64,000 bases of DNA from Cryptomeria japonica (GCF_030272615.1 NC_081413.1:19790285-19854284), one strand, 5' to 3'; counted from the stretch's first letter, positions 46,638 to 58,564 are shown. Notes: generated by a model not told the origin, from the sequence alone. Made by a program: numbers and translations.

Positions 46638-49187
46638 GCTGAATAGAGCATCAAGCTCCCCTGCATACTGGAAAATACCAAAAAACATTCAGAAAATGTC
46701 CTGAAGAAATACAAAAACATTCAAAAAGTAAAGAAAAATCATGCATCCAAACGGTGAACAACCACTCTGGTGGCACCTTGGGTAAGTGCGATAGTGAAAA
46801 CCTGGCAAACAGGCACCACTCATAAAGACAATGGCTCCAGTATCTTTCAGGCTCGTTGCGATCACATTCATACACACATCCATCCATCCATCTAACCATG
46901 GCTTGTTATTTGATATGTAATCAAAGAAAGTACTTCATGCGTCTGGCATCCCGCTTTTTCATAAATCATGTCCAACTTGGGGGCAATGCCCTTACAATCT
47001 AGATGATGGAAGTGGATTGTACATTACTGGTGATTCATTGGCAAAAACATTCAAAAACATCTCACAAAATACCAAAAACATTCAAAAACAATACAAAGTC
47101 CAAAAACAACGAAAAACCATCGAAAATCAAACAAAAATAGGGCAATACATTGTACATACCCATCTGAGCAGATCCCAAACAAACATTGTGACATACTTAA
47201 CAAAATGACCATTTATCAATCAAACCAAACAACATCAACAATCTACACAATAAACTGTCTTCAACAAGGATACATCCTTCCTTACCAAAACAAAGACAAG
47301 ATGGCATTTTCTTTGACAAGAAAATTTTGTTTAAGCTATCATATACTTGATTGATTTATGGGTTATTTATTTTAGGTTCTTGCTACAATTGTTTGTATCC
47401 TCTGCGATATATTTCTGATGAAGTTCTGGGGCATGTACTAATGGTGTCTATGTGGGAAGTTCACTAAGCTACGTGATCTTATGCCAAATGCAATCATAGA
47501 TCACTACAGCTTGCTGACTACAGCGTATACCTCGACCATATGAACATGAACCATTACCAAGGATCCTTATTCTTTATTCTTTATGTATATACTATTTGTT
47601 TGCAGGTACAATGCTCATTCTTTGGTTCCTCCTCATCCAAACTGGATAAAGGTTTTTATCTCTTAGTACGGTATGCACTTGTCTCAGGATATGATCAGCA
47701 TAAGATCAAGGAGGATGATCCAAGTCATGCATGAACGGAGATAATCCTTGTCTATTCTGCAAGCAATACTCTAGTCGGCTTGACCCTTATATCAAGTCGT
47801 TTGTATTAACTTGCTATATAAAATCCATGTAAGAAATACTCAGGTCATCTTGAATCATTATGTCAAGATGCTTGTATTCTCTTCCAACATTTTAAAGCTC
47901 AATGATGAAAATTGAGCACTATGGATCATCATTTCATCTCATCTATTTATATCTTGCATTCCGTTGCATATCACCCATCCATCCATTCATTCATATATAT
48001 AGGCTTTATATGCAAAACATGACCATTAAAGCTGGTCTTGGATACAATCATGACCAAGTACTCTGATACATCATCAATGCATCATGCAAAGTCTTAAAAA
48101 CCTTGCATTCCTCATAATCATATCATCATCGCATTCAGGTGCATCTTGCATTAAGTCCATTCATGTCATCTTTAACTTAATATTGCATATAGTTCATTTT
48201 TTTTGGCATTAGTTTTCATTAAATCATTTGCATCATTGCATCAATCATAAATAATTAGATTAATTTGTAGGATCCAATTGTCTTTGATTATTTTAAATCA
48301 TTTACTATGCATTCATTTAGTGTCAAACTTATCCATCATCATTTCATTATCCTTTATCATTTATCATTGCATACATTCATTTATAATTAAAAAGTGCATT
48401 CATTCATCCAGTTATTAAAGTATCTTATTAGGCTCATTTTAGGATTCATTTCACATTACATTATCCATTTTTACTTGCATTAAGGTACAGTTATTAACAC
48501 CATAAGTTATAGTATCATCACATTATCATTTTTACTTAAAACATATTTAAGCATTTAGAATAATCAACCCATTTTGTTTCCAAAACATTGGCTCATCCCA
48601 TTATATATATCCATTATACATATGCATTCATTTAGGCATTATCATATAAACATTTGTACTTTACATTTTGTTTATCCATATTGCATTCAGCTAAAAACAT
48701 CTAGATGCATATCCATACATAACATCATTCATTCAACCATTACATTAACATCATCGCATAAATTATCTCATCATTATCATTGCATAGGAAACACCAAAAT
48801 CCTATTCATAAATCATCATAAGCATATATCATCATCATGGCATTACATACATAAAGCATTACATCCAAAAATCAAAATAAATCATACATATATAAACCTG
48901 CATTCATATATCAGTATCCCACATCATAAATCATCATAAAAACATGCATATAAGAAACATCTCATCAAATGCATACATGTACACATATTCATCTAAGCAA
49001 TAACTCATCATCCTGCATAAACATCCATAAAAATCAAATGCATATCATCACAATATGGGATCTCCTCATATATATATCATCTCATATATCCGAGTACAAT
49101 GAAGTCTACAAAATCGGCTACCAAGAGCCATCCAAGATACAGTCCATAAATAAACAATGATACAATACATACATGCAAAATGCTCTC
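46638..49187 (+). other. Gypsy-2 3' non-coding region
   Basis: No gene. 46680-47110 contains recurrent CAAAAACATTCAAAAA phrases. 47950-49140 is a degenerate field of CATCATTGCATTCAT-like phrases. The short open frames rich in H, I, S and Y come from these repeats. It ends where the antisense PMD gene stops (TGA at 49188). Confidence 0.7.
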
Positions 49188-51228
49188 TCAAATGCCACTC
49201 TGGCCAGATACTGTACCACCACCACCATCGCCACCTGCTCTCCCACTAGTGCCTACACCACCTGATCCATCTCTCCGAGGAGGCCTCATCAAACCACCAC
49301 TCACCCCTACATCTCCTAATCTCTCCCTCAGTAGAGGACCCATCACACCCCCACTACTTTGCGCCTTCTATGATCGCTCTGATCTGGCCTGCCACATCTG
49401 AGAATAGCTGAGAGCTCGCTGGCTAACTAGCACAACCTGCTCATATAAACCCTGCCAGTAGTCTATCTCTGCCTATGCTCGTCGCATCTCCCTCATCACC
49501 TCCCCTGTAAGACCCTGTGCCCCTACTCCAACCCGGACTCTCTCTTGCAGCTCGGTCAATCTCTCCACTACACTATCCCTCTCCCGCAGCACCACCGCCA
49601 ACTCTCACTCCTGTGCAAATAGTTGTACATCCCTAGCTGCCACCTCCGCCTCCAAATCCTCTATCCGAGTCTGCAAGCGTACTATCATCTGATCCCACAG
49701 ATCTCTAGTGGCTCCCTCCCCAGTATCCATCGCCGCCTCACCTATACCACCCTCTCTAGTAGTCCCCTCCCCTCTGTCCATCAGAATCTCTCTCTCCATC
49801 CCCCTCCCACTCAGCTGAACTCCTCCCTGTATCAATGGTCCCTGTGATATCTATAGAGGCAGTCCACCTCTCCCTCTTCGCTAACTCTGCATCCCCAACC
49901 TACCACCTCGTCCACCACCTCCTCCACCACCTCCTCCACCTCCACTACCTCCTCCTCCTCTGCCTCCTCCACCTCCTCCTCCACCCCCTCCTCCATCTCC
50001 TCCACCTGCCCTAGGTCCTTGACCTCCTACTCTCCTCCATCTTAGTCCCCTCTCATCCTCAAAATCTGGGATTAGCTTGGCTAGATTCCGATATCTGTAG
50101 GATTGGGTGCACTGCCTGGTACTACGTGTACTCATCTGTAACACCTGAATCCACGACCCTTAGTCGTATGTCCCACGGTCTCACCTACATTGTCTGGAAC
50201 TCTACCAGTGCCTGATCATATGGTAGCACTAGACCCCATGCATACCTCTCCCTAATAACCTGAGCATACTCTCTTGATCCGCTGGGCAGTCCCTGCTACC
50301 GTCCAAACTATCTTAGCACTCTCCCAGGCGCCTGTCTCTCTACATGGTATGAGGTCCTCCCAATGAAGAATCGAGTCATAAAAACATATGGTAGTGCCTC
50401 TGCATCATCATCCCATGGCTCACACTCCAAGTATGGCCGCCATATAATTGCATCTAGATTGTCCAGTGTCCGTCGCCACCACTCTAACTTCCCCAGGTGG
50501 GGCTGACTCATCATGTCGCTATACATGAACATGTACAGCTGATCTACCGCTTAGAATCTTAGACTCATCAGTCGAGTCACTGGTAGGTGCTCCCAGACCC
50601 AAATATGTAGCAGTGTCATGCCCACTGCTAGGGAACCCCTCTCCCGATACACCACCTCATGGAGCTCCCGGTACAAGTGCGCCAGCACGCACGGCCCCCA
50701 CGCAAATTGACTCCCCTTAGTCACCATCATCTCGATCACCTATCCCCACCCCACGGCCAACCCATGTGATCGCCTATCTAGACAAAGCAGTCCTCCCATG
50801 ATACCTGATAAGACTGCTGGAAGAGGCTCATATAAAGAGGCTATCTCCTTCCACGCAATCGAGCCATCATCAATAAAAATATCCTCATCAAAAATCCTCT
50901 GCACTGCAAGAGTCCCCCAAGATCTATCATATGTGACCAGCTCCCCCCGAATCAAAATCTGCAAGATGTGCCACACATCCTCTAGGGTCACTGTCATCTC
51001 CCCCTATGCCAAATGGAAGGTCCACGTCTCGCTGTGCCACCACTCTGCTAGTGTTGTGATCAAACCATGATTCATATGAATCATGGGCATGTGCATCACC
51101 TCATATAGTCCCGTCGAGGCAATCCAATCAATCTCTGCCTTTGTCAATCGATCCCGCAACCCCTGTATCATAGGATGGCGCTCGCGTAACTGCAACACGC
51201 CTAGCTCCTCCTCCACATGGACATTCAT
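49188..51228 (-). pseudogene. Antisense plant mobile domain (PMD) gene carried by Gypsy-2
   Basis: Exon 1 runs from ATG 51228 to 50185 and encodes the PMD core (HMPMIHMNHGLITTLAEWWH, GEMTVTLEDVWHILQILIRG, LAVQRIFDEDIFIDDGSIAW, YRELHEVVYRERGSLAVGM, YLECEPWDDDAEALPYVFMT). An apparent intron of only 49 nt (TAG|GTGAGA ... GTTACAG) joins in phase 0 to exon 2 (50135-49188): MSTRSTRQCTQ, a Gly/Arg-rich tract encoded by GGA/GGC repeats (50040-49890), then an amphipathic coiled coil (MIVRLQTRIEDLEAEVAARD, ERDSVVERLTELQERV) and a Gly-rich tail to TGA. About ten in-frame stops occur in all, one shared with the upstream copy. The antisense direction would protect intron and promoter from removal by splicing of the element RNA. 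Confidence 0.82.
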
Positions 51229-52378
51229 CAATCACCATCAGTTGTTTTGTTTTCAAACTTTCTTAAGTTTAAACCTAGACTATCATCAGATACTTTGATC
51301 AAGTATCTTTGGGTCTCAATAGGTAAGCAATCATGGCCACCTAGACTTCAACGGGCATTTATCCTAACAAATGACCTAAGTCTCATCAGGCTGCTATGGT
51401 TCAAAACAACTCCCACTTCACCTTGCCATCCACCCATCATTGGCATCAGGAGATTCTCTTCATCCAAACTGGGGCATATCTTTATCCTAAAGAAAAAGTG
51501 TTATTTTACCATCAAAAGCGCTAGCTTCCCAACAATAGCGCTACAACCCTAACAAAAGCGCTCAATCAGCTATCCGATAGCGCTAAAACTATAAATGCAC
51601 TAAAACAACTATGCAGTAGTGCTAATAAAGATCAATAGTGCTCAAATAAGCCTTCAATAGCGCCTATTAATCAATAGCACCTAAACTTGCTGACAATAGC
51701 TCTAAAGAAAATCAAAAGTGCTCAAATAAAGGGACAATAGCGCCATTGCGGCGAAATAGCGCTAATTAATGGAGAAAAAGTGTCAAAACCGTAGTTCCAG
51801 TGCTCTTGCTCCGACCCGACTTGGACTCAGCTAAAAAGGTATCAAAAGTGCATAAAAATTAAAATTTCAAATTTGTGTACCACTGGTCCATAGTCATCTA
51901 GGTGTTGGAACCGTCGAACTCACTCAAATCTGTGCTCTGCAATCAGTATCAGCATCCTAACTGTTGCTCGCTCCTCCAAAAGTCCCTATCAGAGCTCTGG
52001 TTTCACACTGGTCGTGGTCACAAATGATCCTGTTTTCATCCCTTTCACCCCATTTATACCCTTCACCGTCACCGTAACTCCCCCCCCCGCTCACCGCAGT
52101 GGTCCCCATGAACTTCCTGAGCCCGCCCATTTCTCCATTTTTCTCTCGATTTCTTTTATTTTTCTCCCAATTTCTTCTATTTTTCACCTGTATGGCTAAC
52201 TTCTTCTCTTCTACCACCCTACCAATTTTCATTCTTTTTTTAGAGATCACCCGATTTTTAAAAAAAATTTGGCCTATCTCTCGAGGGGGCATACCACCCA
52301 TTAAATTTATAGTTTATGGGGCATTTCTTCACACCAATTTTTCTTTCTTTGAAACGACGCGATAAACCACACCGTCTC
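51229..52378 (-). promoter_or_regulatory. Leader and promoter of the antisense PMD gene
   Basis: Minus-strand TATAAAT (plus 52052-52058) lies about 825 bp upstream of ATG 51228. The motif array is at 51485-51805, with about 15 copies of CAATAGCGCT-like words on the plus strand, hence AGCGCTATTG in the PMD sense. The region is collinear with 34111-35257 and has no open gene. Confidence 0.6.
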
Positions 52379-52391
52379 AAAGAGGGACAAA
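52379..52391 (+). other. Gypsy-2 polypurine tract
   Basis: AAAGAGGGACAAA just before LTR start TGTAGCCACA. It differs by one base from the upstream copy (GAGGGGCAAA). Confidence 0.82.
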
Positions 52392-52562
52392 TGTAGCCAC
52401 ACAAATCTGTCCAACTTAATTAAATAAATATTCACTATTTATTTGATTAAAAATCCACTATCCATCAGTTAATTAAATTAATATTTAATTAATTTATCTC
52501 CAAACATTCTTCTATTAATTAAATAAATTATTTAATTTATTTTAATTAATTCATTAAAATCA
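52392..52562 (+). repeat. Gypsy-2 second LTR, left piece
   Basis: First 171 bp of the LTR, matching 35271-35441, cut by the LINE at the 17-bp duplication TTAATTCATTAAAATCA. Confidence 0.93.
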
Positions 52563-52661
52563 TTAGAATAAAAATGTTGATCAATAATAATTTATCCAAG
52601 TTTCAGAGCTCTGCTATTTGGTGAATATGCGAAATTATTACACAGCGAATTTGCCAAGTTT

Positions 52662-54353
52662 TTGGCGGGGAGGTGCAGACAGGTGTTTGCCACATGCCCG
52701 AGGAGTATCTCTATTTTCAGCCCGCCATGCAAGAAAAACCCTGCAAGAGACAATGCGATTTTAAATGCAAGGCGGGATTCGGATTACGGAGTTGGCATTT
52801 TTGGGAAAAATGAAGAAATTAGGGCAGAAAAAGCCGAAGCTATGTCGCAACCCTCCGACGGAAAATGGCAAGTCTATCGCTCGAAAAAAGACAAGAAGAA
52901 GATGGGCAAATGAAGAGATGTTTCTTTAAACTTTGATAGGCTCAAATGCATAGCCACAAAACAATCTCCGGCATCTGGGGCTAATCCGGTGCCGCTCGGG
53001 AAAATTAGAGTTTTTGAGCCAAAACCTAAAATAAGGCAGAGGTGAATATGTAATATCCCGGCAAATCTGATGGAACCCCAATTCAATCTATATAGCCAGT
53101 GTAGGGTTTTTGCAAAATGGACAGGATTTGGAGAAGATATAAAAAAGATCATCGATTGGTGGTTTGCCCTATATCTGGGACAGGTAAGTATTACTCTCCT
53201 GGAAAATAATTTTCTCTCAATTTTGTGTGATAATCAAAATACAAGGAATGACATTCTCTATGGTAAGGTAAAATTATATAAAGGCTATGGTTTTTTTCGC
53301 TGTGAATGGATGCTGAATTTTGACCCACACTCACAGATTTTAAATAAATGCTCAAGATGGATTAATCTGGGCGCATTACCAGTCGAATATTTAGATTTCA
53401 AAATCTTAGAATGCATAGGGGAACATTTTGGGTCTTTTTTGGGCTATGAAGAATTAGACAGAGAGGTTTTAAATAAGAACATCAAAATTTTAGTAGAATC
53501 TGCCATTAATTCCCTGGACTTAGAACCCACCATGTTAGTATCAAACAGGGGGGAGTGGAGCATCCATCCCACCGCCTATAATGGGGACATAAATGAAAAT
53601 GATTTATGGTTGAAATCATGCCCAGAACTGGTTAAAAGTGTCGATTGAAAGGAAAACCCTCTTTCAGCACATTATGAAAAAATCATATTGAATTCTTCCC
53701 CTGTACAAACTAATTGCCCTCTAGTGGCTAATGCAGATGAAAATAAACACAATAATACCAGTAATATCAGAGATCTTGATAAAATAATAGATGAGGCAAA
53801 TTCTATAAAAGATGAAGCCTTGGTGGAGATGTCAAAAAGAATCTCCGATTCGGTGGATTCATTGAGAATACCATCTGAAACAAAGTCAGTCGAAAACATG
53901 GGACAAGAAAATGAGGTAGATCAAGAAGAAATGTCTTCTAGAATGGCTGCAGTATTAGAGGTATTCAATAATAAAGTAGTTGAAAATCTTTCTCCGGAAG
54001 AGGAAGCCGAGAAGAGGTTTCTAATTCAGGAGCTCTTGGCTTCTATGGATGAGGAAGATAATAATGAGAATAGGGTAGGAGATATCATACCTCTCCCTGA
54101 TAATGACTACACAATAGCTCAGTCCCAGCTGGGAGAGAATGATGGAGAGGGAGTGAAAGTTTCCCAGCAAACCTTAGGGATAAAAAACATCTATGACGGG
54201 AAAAATTTACCTGACTGCGCTAAAGAAACTAAAAGTAGAGGCAGAAAATCATTGAGCGAATTAAGATTGCAGGATGGAAATGCAAAGGACCAAGGCAAAT
54301 TAATAGCCTTCTTTGATGCTGGGAAGGGGAAGGGCCTTCCCACGGTCCAATGA
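52662..54353 (+). pseudogene. LINE ORF1 (DUF4283-like RNA-binding protein), three stops
   Basis: One frame from 52662 to 54353 with stops at TGA 52911, 53043 and 53646 and no frameshift. The likely start is ATG 52842 (MSQPSDGKWQVYRSKKDKKK), a basic N-terminus. The middle part (WWFALYLGQVSITLLENNFL, FFRCEWMLNFDPHSQ, CSRWINLGALPVEYLDFKIL) matches the DUF4283 pattern of plant LINE ORF1 and retrotransposon gag-like proteins. The C-terminal part is acidic. It would bind element RNA. It ends TGA at 54351-54353, overlapping the ORF2 start by four bases. Confidence 0.85.
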
Positions 54354-57300
54354 AAATCTCATCGTGGAATGTTAGGGGCATGAATGCCCCTAACAAACAG
54401 CGTCTAATTAGACGCAACATTATAAAATGGAAACATGACATCGTTCTCATACAAGAAACTAAACTGGCCCTGGTAGAAGCTGAGGCTTTTAAAAGGAAAT
54501 TAGGTCTTCTTAGCTATGAATTTGTGGAAGCCAGGGGAGCTTCTAGTGGTTTAGGAATCATTTGGAACCCGCGTAGCACATTATTTTGTCCAATAGCAGG
54601 AAACAGAAACTGGCTATTGGGAAAAGTAACTAGCAAACACAGCAATCTCACATTTACTCTAATAAACATTTATGGCCCAATCCCAGATGTAGGAAAGCAT
54701 AGAGTTTGGTCTGAAATCTCATTTATGATGGGGCTAGACACCTCTTCCCCTGTTATTCTAGGAGGGGACTTCAATGCTATCCTAAATTTATCAGAAAAAA
54801 AGGGTGGTATTCGTAGGGAACCGCAATCCTTAAAAGATTTTAGAGAGTGGGTTGCTCGTGACAATCTGATAGATATAGAAACTAGTAATGGAGTGTATAC
54901 CTGGTACAATAGAAGATCAGGCTTTACACAAATCGCAAAGAGATTAGATAGATTCCTTTTTAGGGGGAACTTGAGCAATCTAGCTGTTAACCTTTCAGCT
55001 TTGTTACTCCCATCTTCAGGATCCGACCATTCTCCTGTCATCCTCAACATTGAGGGTGAGGCTACACCAAGGTGTTGCCCTTTTAAGTTTGAAAAAATGT
55101 GGATGCAAAATCCGGATTTCTATGATCTCGTCTCCAGGTGGTGGTCAGAGGTAAATTTTCAGGGATCAAAAATGTTTTGCCTAGTAAATAAACTAAAACA
55201 TCTCAAGAGCAAGCTACTGAAATGGAATAGTGAAGTATTCGGTAACATTTTTGAAACCAAAATCTCATTAGAAAAAGAAATCGCAAACCTTAATGAAAAA
55301 GTGTTTAGACTAGGAATGGATCAGGATAGCTTCCTCAAAGAAAAGGAGCTTCTTGGGAAATATGAGGATACGTTAACAAAGGAAGAAATATTTTGGAAAC
55401 AGAAGTCAAGAGAGAATTGGCTACAAAATGGGGACAGGAATACTAAGTTCTTTCACAACAGTACAAAAAATAGGAGGATCACTAATAGTATTCACAAGAT
55501 CATGAGTAATAATGGTATACTATTGGAAGATCAAAAGGACATTGCTACAGAAGCAGTGAACCATTTTAAAACCCTGTTCAGTTTGGAATCTTCCCTTATA
55601 GATGCCAATTTAACTTTTCTTAGGAATATTCCTAAGATCATATGTGATAACCAAAACAAAGTGCTCAGCAACAAATTTATGGAATCAGAAGTAAAATTAG
55701 CATTGGGGCAACTTAACCTTGATAAAGCCCTCGGCCCCGATGGTTTTCCTACTTGCTTTTTTCAAAAATCCTGGCACATTATTAGTAAGGAGGTAGTGGA
55801 AGCATTGGAAGTAGTAAGGAATTCTGGAAGTATTTTAAGGGAGATCAATAATACTTTCATCACTTTGATTCCAAAGAAGGAGGAATCAAGAAATTTTGAA
55901 GACTTCCGACCTATTTCCTTATGTAACACAATTTACAAACTTTTTACTAAAATTTTAGCTAATAGATTAAAAGGCATCCTCCCTTGCATTATTTCAAATG
56001 AACAGACCGGATTCATACCAGGTAGATCTATCTTTGATGGCATTATTATTGCTCAAGAAGTCATGCACTCGTTACAACATAATCGATCAGCTGCTATGAT
56101 GATCAAATTAAACATTAAGAAGGCATATGATAAAGTTGATTGGAGATTTCTATGTAAATGTTTAGAATCCTTTGGTTTTTCTAAACAATGGATAAACTTA
56201 ATATTCGAATGCATCTCATCCCCCAGGGTATCATTACTTATAAATGGTTCCCTAGCAGGCTTCTTCCAGATATCTAGAGGGATTAGACAAGGAGATCCTT
56301 TATCCCCTTTCTTATTTATCATAATGGCAGACGGCCTTGGGAGAATCATTACTAGTGCTCGAATGAATCAGATTATTAAAGGCATTAAAATTACTAAAGG
56401 GATGGAGGCCATCACCCACCAGCAGTTTGCTGATGACACAATGCTGATGGGAAGTGCGAATAGGACTAAAGCCATGGCTTTCAAAAGGATACTTGACATT
56501 TATGCATTAGCTTCTGGTCAGGAAGTAAACAAGAGTAAATCTGAAATCTTCTTCTTCAACACATCGCAAAGCATAGAGACAGATATTTGTAATATTTTAG
56601 GGTTTGATAAAGGGAAACTTCCTTGTAAATATCTAGGGATTCCGATGGATAAGGGAAATAATATTAATTCATTATGGAAAGGCATCTTAGAAAAGATGGA
56701 TCTCAGGTTGAATTCTTGGAAGAACAAATGCCTCTCTTCGGCTGGGAGGATTACATTATTAAAAGCTGTAATGGCGGCTATACCGATATATCAAATGTCC
56801 TGCCAGCAATTACCTAAAGGAGCTAGACTAGAAATGGTAAAAAAGATGAGGAAGTTCTTTTGGAATATGACTTTAGACAAAAAGAAATTTTCTTTAATTT
56901 CTTGGGATAAAATTAGCCAACCTATCAATAGAGGAGGAGTTGGCATCAAAGATTTGGGGGTACAAAACATGGCTCTGGGGGCAAAGTTAGTCTGGAAAAT
57001 GTACTCAAAACCTGATCTTAAATGGGTAAGGATCCTCAAAGAAAAATATCTCACTAACTCCAACCCTGATAGTATACTGAGGACGGAAATACTACCCAAG
57101 GGATCCAAAGTCTGGAATTTTATGCTAGAATGTAGAGAGGTGATCAGTAATTATCTAACATGGGATATTGCAGAAGGATCTGAGGCACTGTTCTGGGAAG
57201 ACTCTTGGGGGGGCTATACAGCCTTAGACAAAATAGGTATAAGCAAAGATGTTATAGAACATTGTAAATCAATCAGGGGTAGGTTTGTTAAGGATTATAT

Positions 57301-58564
57301 CAAGCTAATCTCCAGTGATCCCGCTTTGGGTTGGGAGTGGAAACCCCTTGATGAGTTGAACTTGACAAATGCAGAAAAGGAAATCCTCTGGAATAATTTG
57401 AGGCAAAGGCATTTATCATTACATAGTGGGAAAGACAGGATAATATGGGCGGGTAGTTCATCGGGCATTTATAAAGCCAAAGAAGGATATTCACTTTTAA
57501 AACTCAGACGAGCTGTAACCAATCCTAATATTCCGATTAGCCTATGCTGGAATAACATTGGTCTCCCCAAAGCAGGAATCTTCTCTTGGGCAGCTTTCCA
57601 AAAAAGGATTCTTACCTCAGATTGGTTCTCAAAATTAGGATTCTCGGGACCATCGAGATGCCCTCTATGCGAATCAGAGGAAGAAAATGTGGATCATCTG
57701 CTTCTCAATTGCAGTTTCAGCCAAAGATGTTGGGACTGGCTTTGCTCTAGCCTAGGTTGGCAGACTCCGAGACCTAGGGACATTTCTGAATGGCTGCTTA
57801 GTTGGCAACCTCCTCACACAAAGGATATTTATCACTTAGTGTGGACAATAGCCCCAGCAATCCTCATATGGGAAATATGGAAGGAGAGAAACAGGCGAAT
57901 CTTTAAAGAATCAAAATTGAGGGTAGAATCCCTTCTAATAAAGATCGAGGTAACAATTGTGGAAAAAGTCAATAATAGACTAAGACATACACAGGAAAAG
58001 TCTATTAATTTAACTAGATGGGATGAGGTACTTCATTCTAAATGGATGGGTTTGATAATTCCCCAATTTATTGGGATTGGAGGTAGACAGGCTGAGATAG
58101 ATAGGAAGCTAACAAAATCGGCACCCCCCCGAAAGGGCTGGGCTAAGCTAAACTTTGATGGTGCTTCCCGTGGGAACCCTGGTGTAGCAGGTATAGGGTG
58201 TGCTATTCACCAAGATAACGGAGTACTAATAGCTAGCATTAATAATCCCATAGGTGAGGCTACAAACAACATGGCTGAGTTTACAGCGTTGAGGGAGGGA
58301 TTGATTATAGCGAAATCACTCAAGATTAAAAATCTGGAAATTAAAGGTGATTCGACCTTAACTATAAATGCAGTCAAGACTAGGGAAGTGTCAAACTGGA
58401 AACTAAAAGCAGAATTAAAAAGAATCCTGGATTTGATCAAATACTTTGAGGAAACTTCAGTTAAACATATTTATAGGGAAGGTAATACTATAGCAGACAA
58501 GTTAGCCAATTTAGGGGTAGATGGAAATTCGTATGTCTATAGGAAGGGAATTCCCTCGGATTAA
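54350..58564 (+). CDS. LINE ORF2: endonuclease, reverse transcriptase, RNase H
   Basis: Complete 1404-codon frame. Residues 1-235 are an apurinic-type endonuclease (ISSWNVRGMNAPNKQRL, VLIQETKL, LGGDFNAIL, LDRFLF, SGSDHSPVIL). About 450-760 is the RT (LGPDGFPTCFF, FRPISLCNTIYKLFTKILAN, QTGFIPGRSIFDGI, IRQGDPLSPFLFIIMADGL) with active site FADDTML near residue 693. About 1060-1150 is the zinc-binding RT-associated domain (CPLCESEEENVDHLLLNC). About 1260-1390 is RNase H (LNFDGASRGNPGVAGIGCAI, NNMAEFTALREGL, IKGDSTLTI, NTIADKLANLGVD). All catalytic residues are present. It nicks target DNA and primes reverse transcription there. The start ATG overlaps the ORF1 stop as ATGA. Confidence 0.97.
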   Translation: MKISSWNVRGMNAPNKQRLIRRNIIKWKHDIVLIQETKLALVEAEAFKRKLGLLSYEFVEARGASSGLGIIWNPRSTLFCPIAGNRNWLLGKVTSKHSNLTFTLINIYGPIPDVGKHRVWSEISFMMGLDTSSPVILGGDFNAILNLSEKKGGIRREPQSLKDFREWVARDNLIDIETSNGVYTWYNRRSGFTQIAKRLDRFLFRGNLSNLAVNLSALLLPSSGSDHSPVILNIEGEATPRCCPFKFEKMWMQNPDFYDLVSRWWSEVNFQGSKMFCLVNKLKHLKSKLLKWNSEVFGNIFETKISLEKEIANLNEKVFRLGMDQDSFLKEKELLGKYEDTLTKEEIFWKQKSRENWLQNGDRNTKFFHNSTKNRRITNSIHKIMSNNGILLEDQKDIATEAVNHFKTLFSLESSLIDANLTFLRNIPKIICDNQNKVLSNKFMESEVKLALGQLNLDKALGPDGFPTCFFQKSWHIISKEVVEALEVVRNSGSILREINNTFITLIPKKEESRNFEDFRPISLCNTIYKLFTKILANRLKGILPCIISNEQTGFIPGRSIFDGIIIAQEVMHSLQHNRSAAMMIKLNIKKAYDKVDWRFLCKCLESFGFSKQWINLIFECISSPRVSLLINGSLAGFFQISRGIRQGDPLSPFLFIIMADGLGRIITSARMNQIIKGIKITKGMEAITHQQFADDTMLMGSANRTKAMAFKRILDIYALASGQEVNKSKSEIFFFNTSQSIETDICNILGFDKGKLPCKYLGIPMDKGNNINSLWKGILEKMDLRLNSWKNKCLSSAGRITLLKAVMAAIPIYQMSCQQLPKGARLEMVKKMRKFFWNMTLDKKKFSLISWDKISQPINRGGVGIKDLGVQNMALGAKLVWKMYSKPDLKWVRILKEKYLTNSNPDSILRTEILPKGSKVWNFMLECREVISNYLTWDIAEGSEALFWEDSWGGYTALDKIGISKDVIEHCKSIRGRFVKDYIKLISSDPALGWEWKPLDELNLTNAEKEILWNNLRQRHLSLHSGKDRIIWAGSSSGIYKAKEGYSLLKLRRAVTNPNIPISLCWNNIGLPKAGIFSWAAFQKRILTSDWFSKLGFSGPSRCPLCESEEENVDHLLLNCSFSQRCWDWLCSSLGWQTPRPRDISEWLLSWQPPHTKDIYHLVWTIAPAILIWEIWKERNRRIFKESKLRVESLLIKIEVTIVEKVNNRLRHTQEKSINLTRWDEVLHSKWMGLIIPQFIGIGGRQAEIDRKLTKSAPPRKGWAKLNFDGASRGNPGVAGIGCAIHQDNGVLIASINNPIGEATNNMAEFTALREGLIIAKSLKIKNLEIKGDSTLTINAVKTREVSNWKLKAELKRILDLIKYFEETSVKHIYREGNTIADKLANLGVDGNSYVYRKGIPSD

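Noticed and set aside
47540-49160. Short frames in the Gypsy-2 3' region (for example 48574-48939)
   Set aside because: The composition follows the CATTCATCAT-like low-complexity field and there is no recognisable domain.
50163-52391. Interpretation of the whole 33045-36655 / 50163-61698 similarity as one 3.6-kb LTR
   Set aside because: The purine tract and TG start at 35271 and 52392, and equal LTR lengths of 1385 bp, place the LTR edge there; the rest is internal sequence of a second copy.
53672-58440. Minus-strand frames under the LINE
   Set aside because: They are shadows of ORF1 and ORF2 with no independent support.
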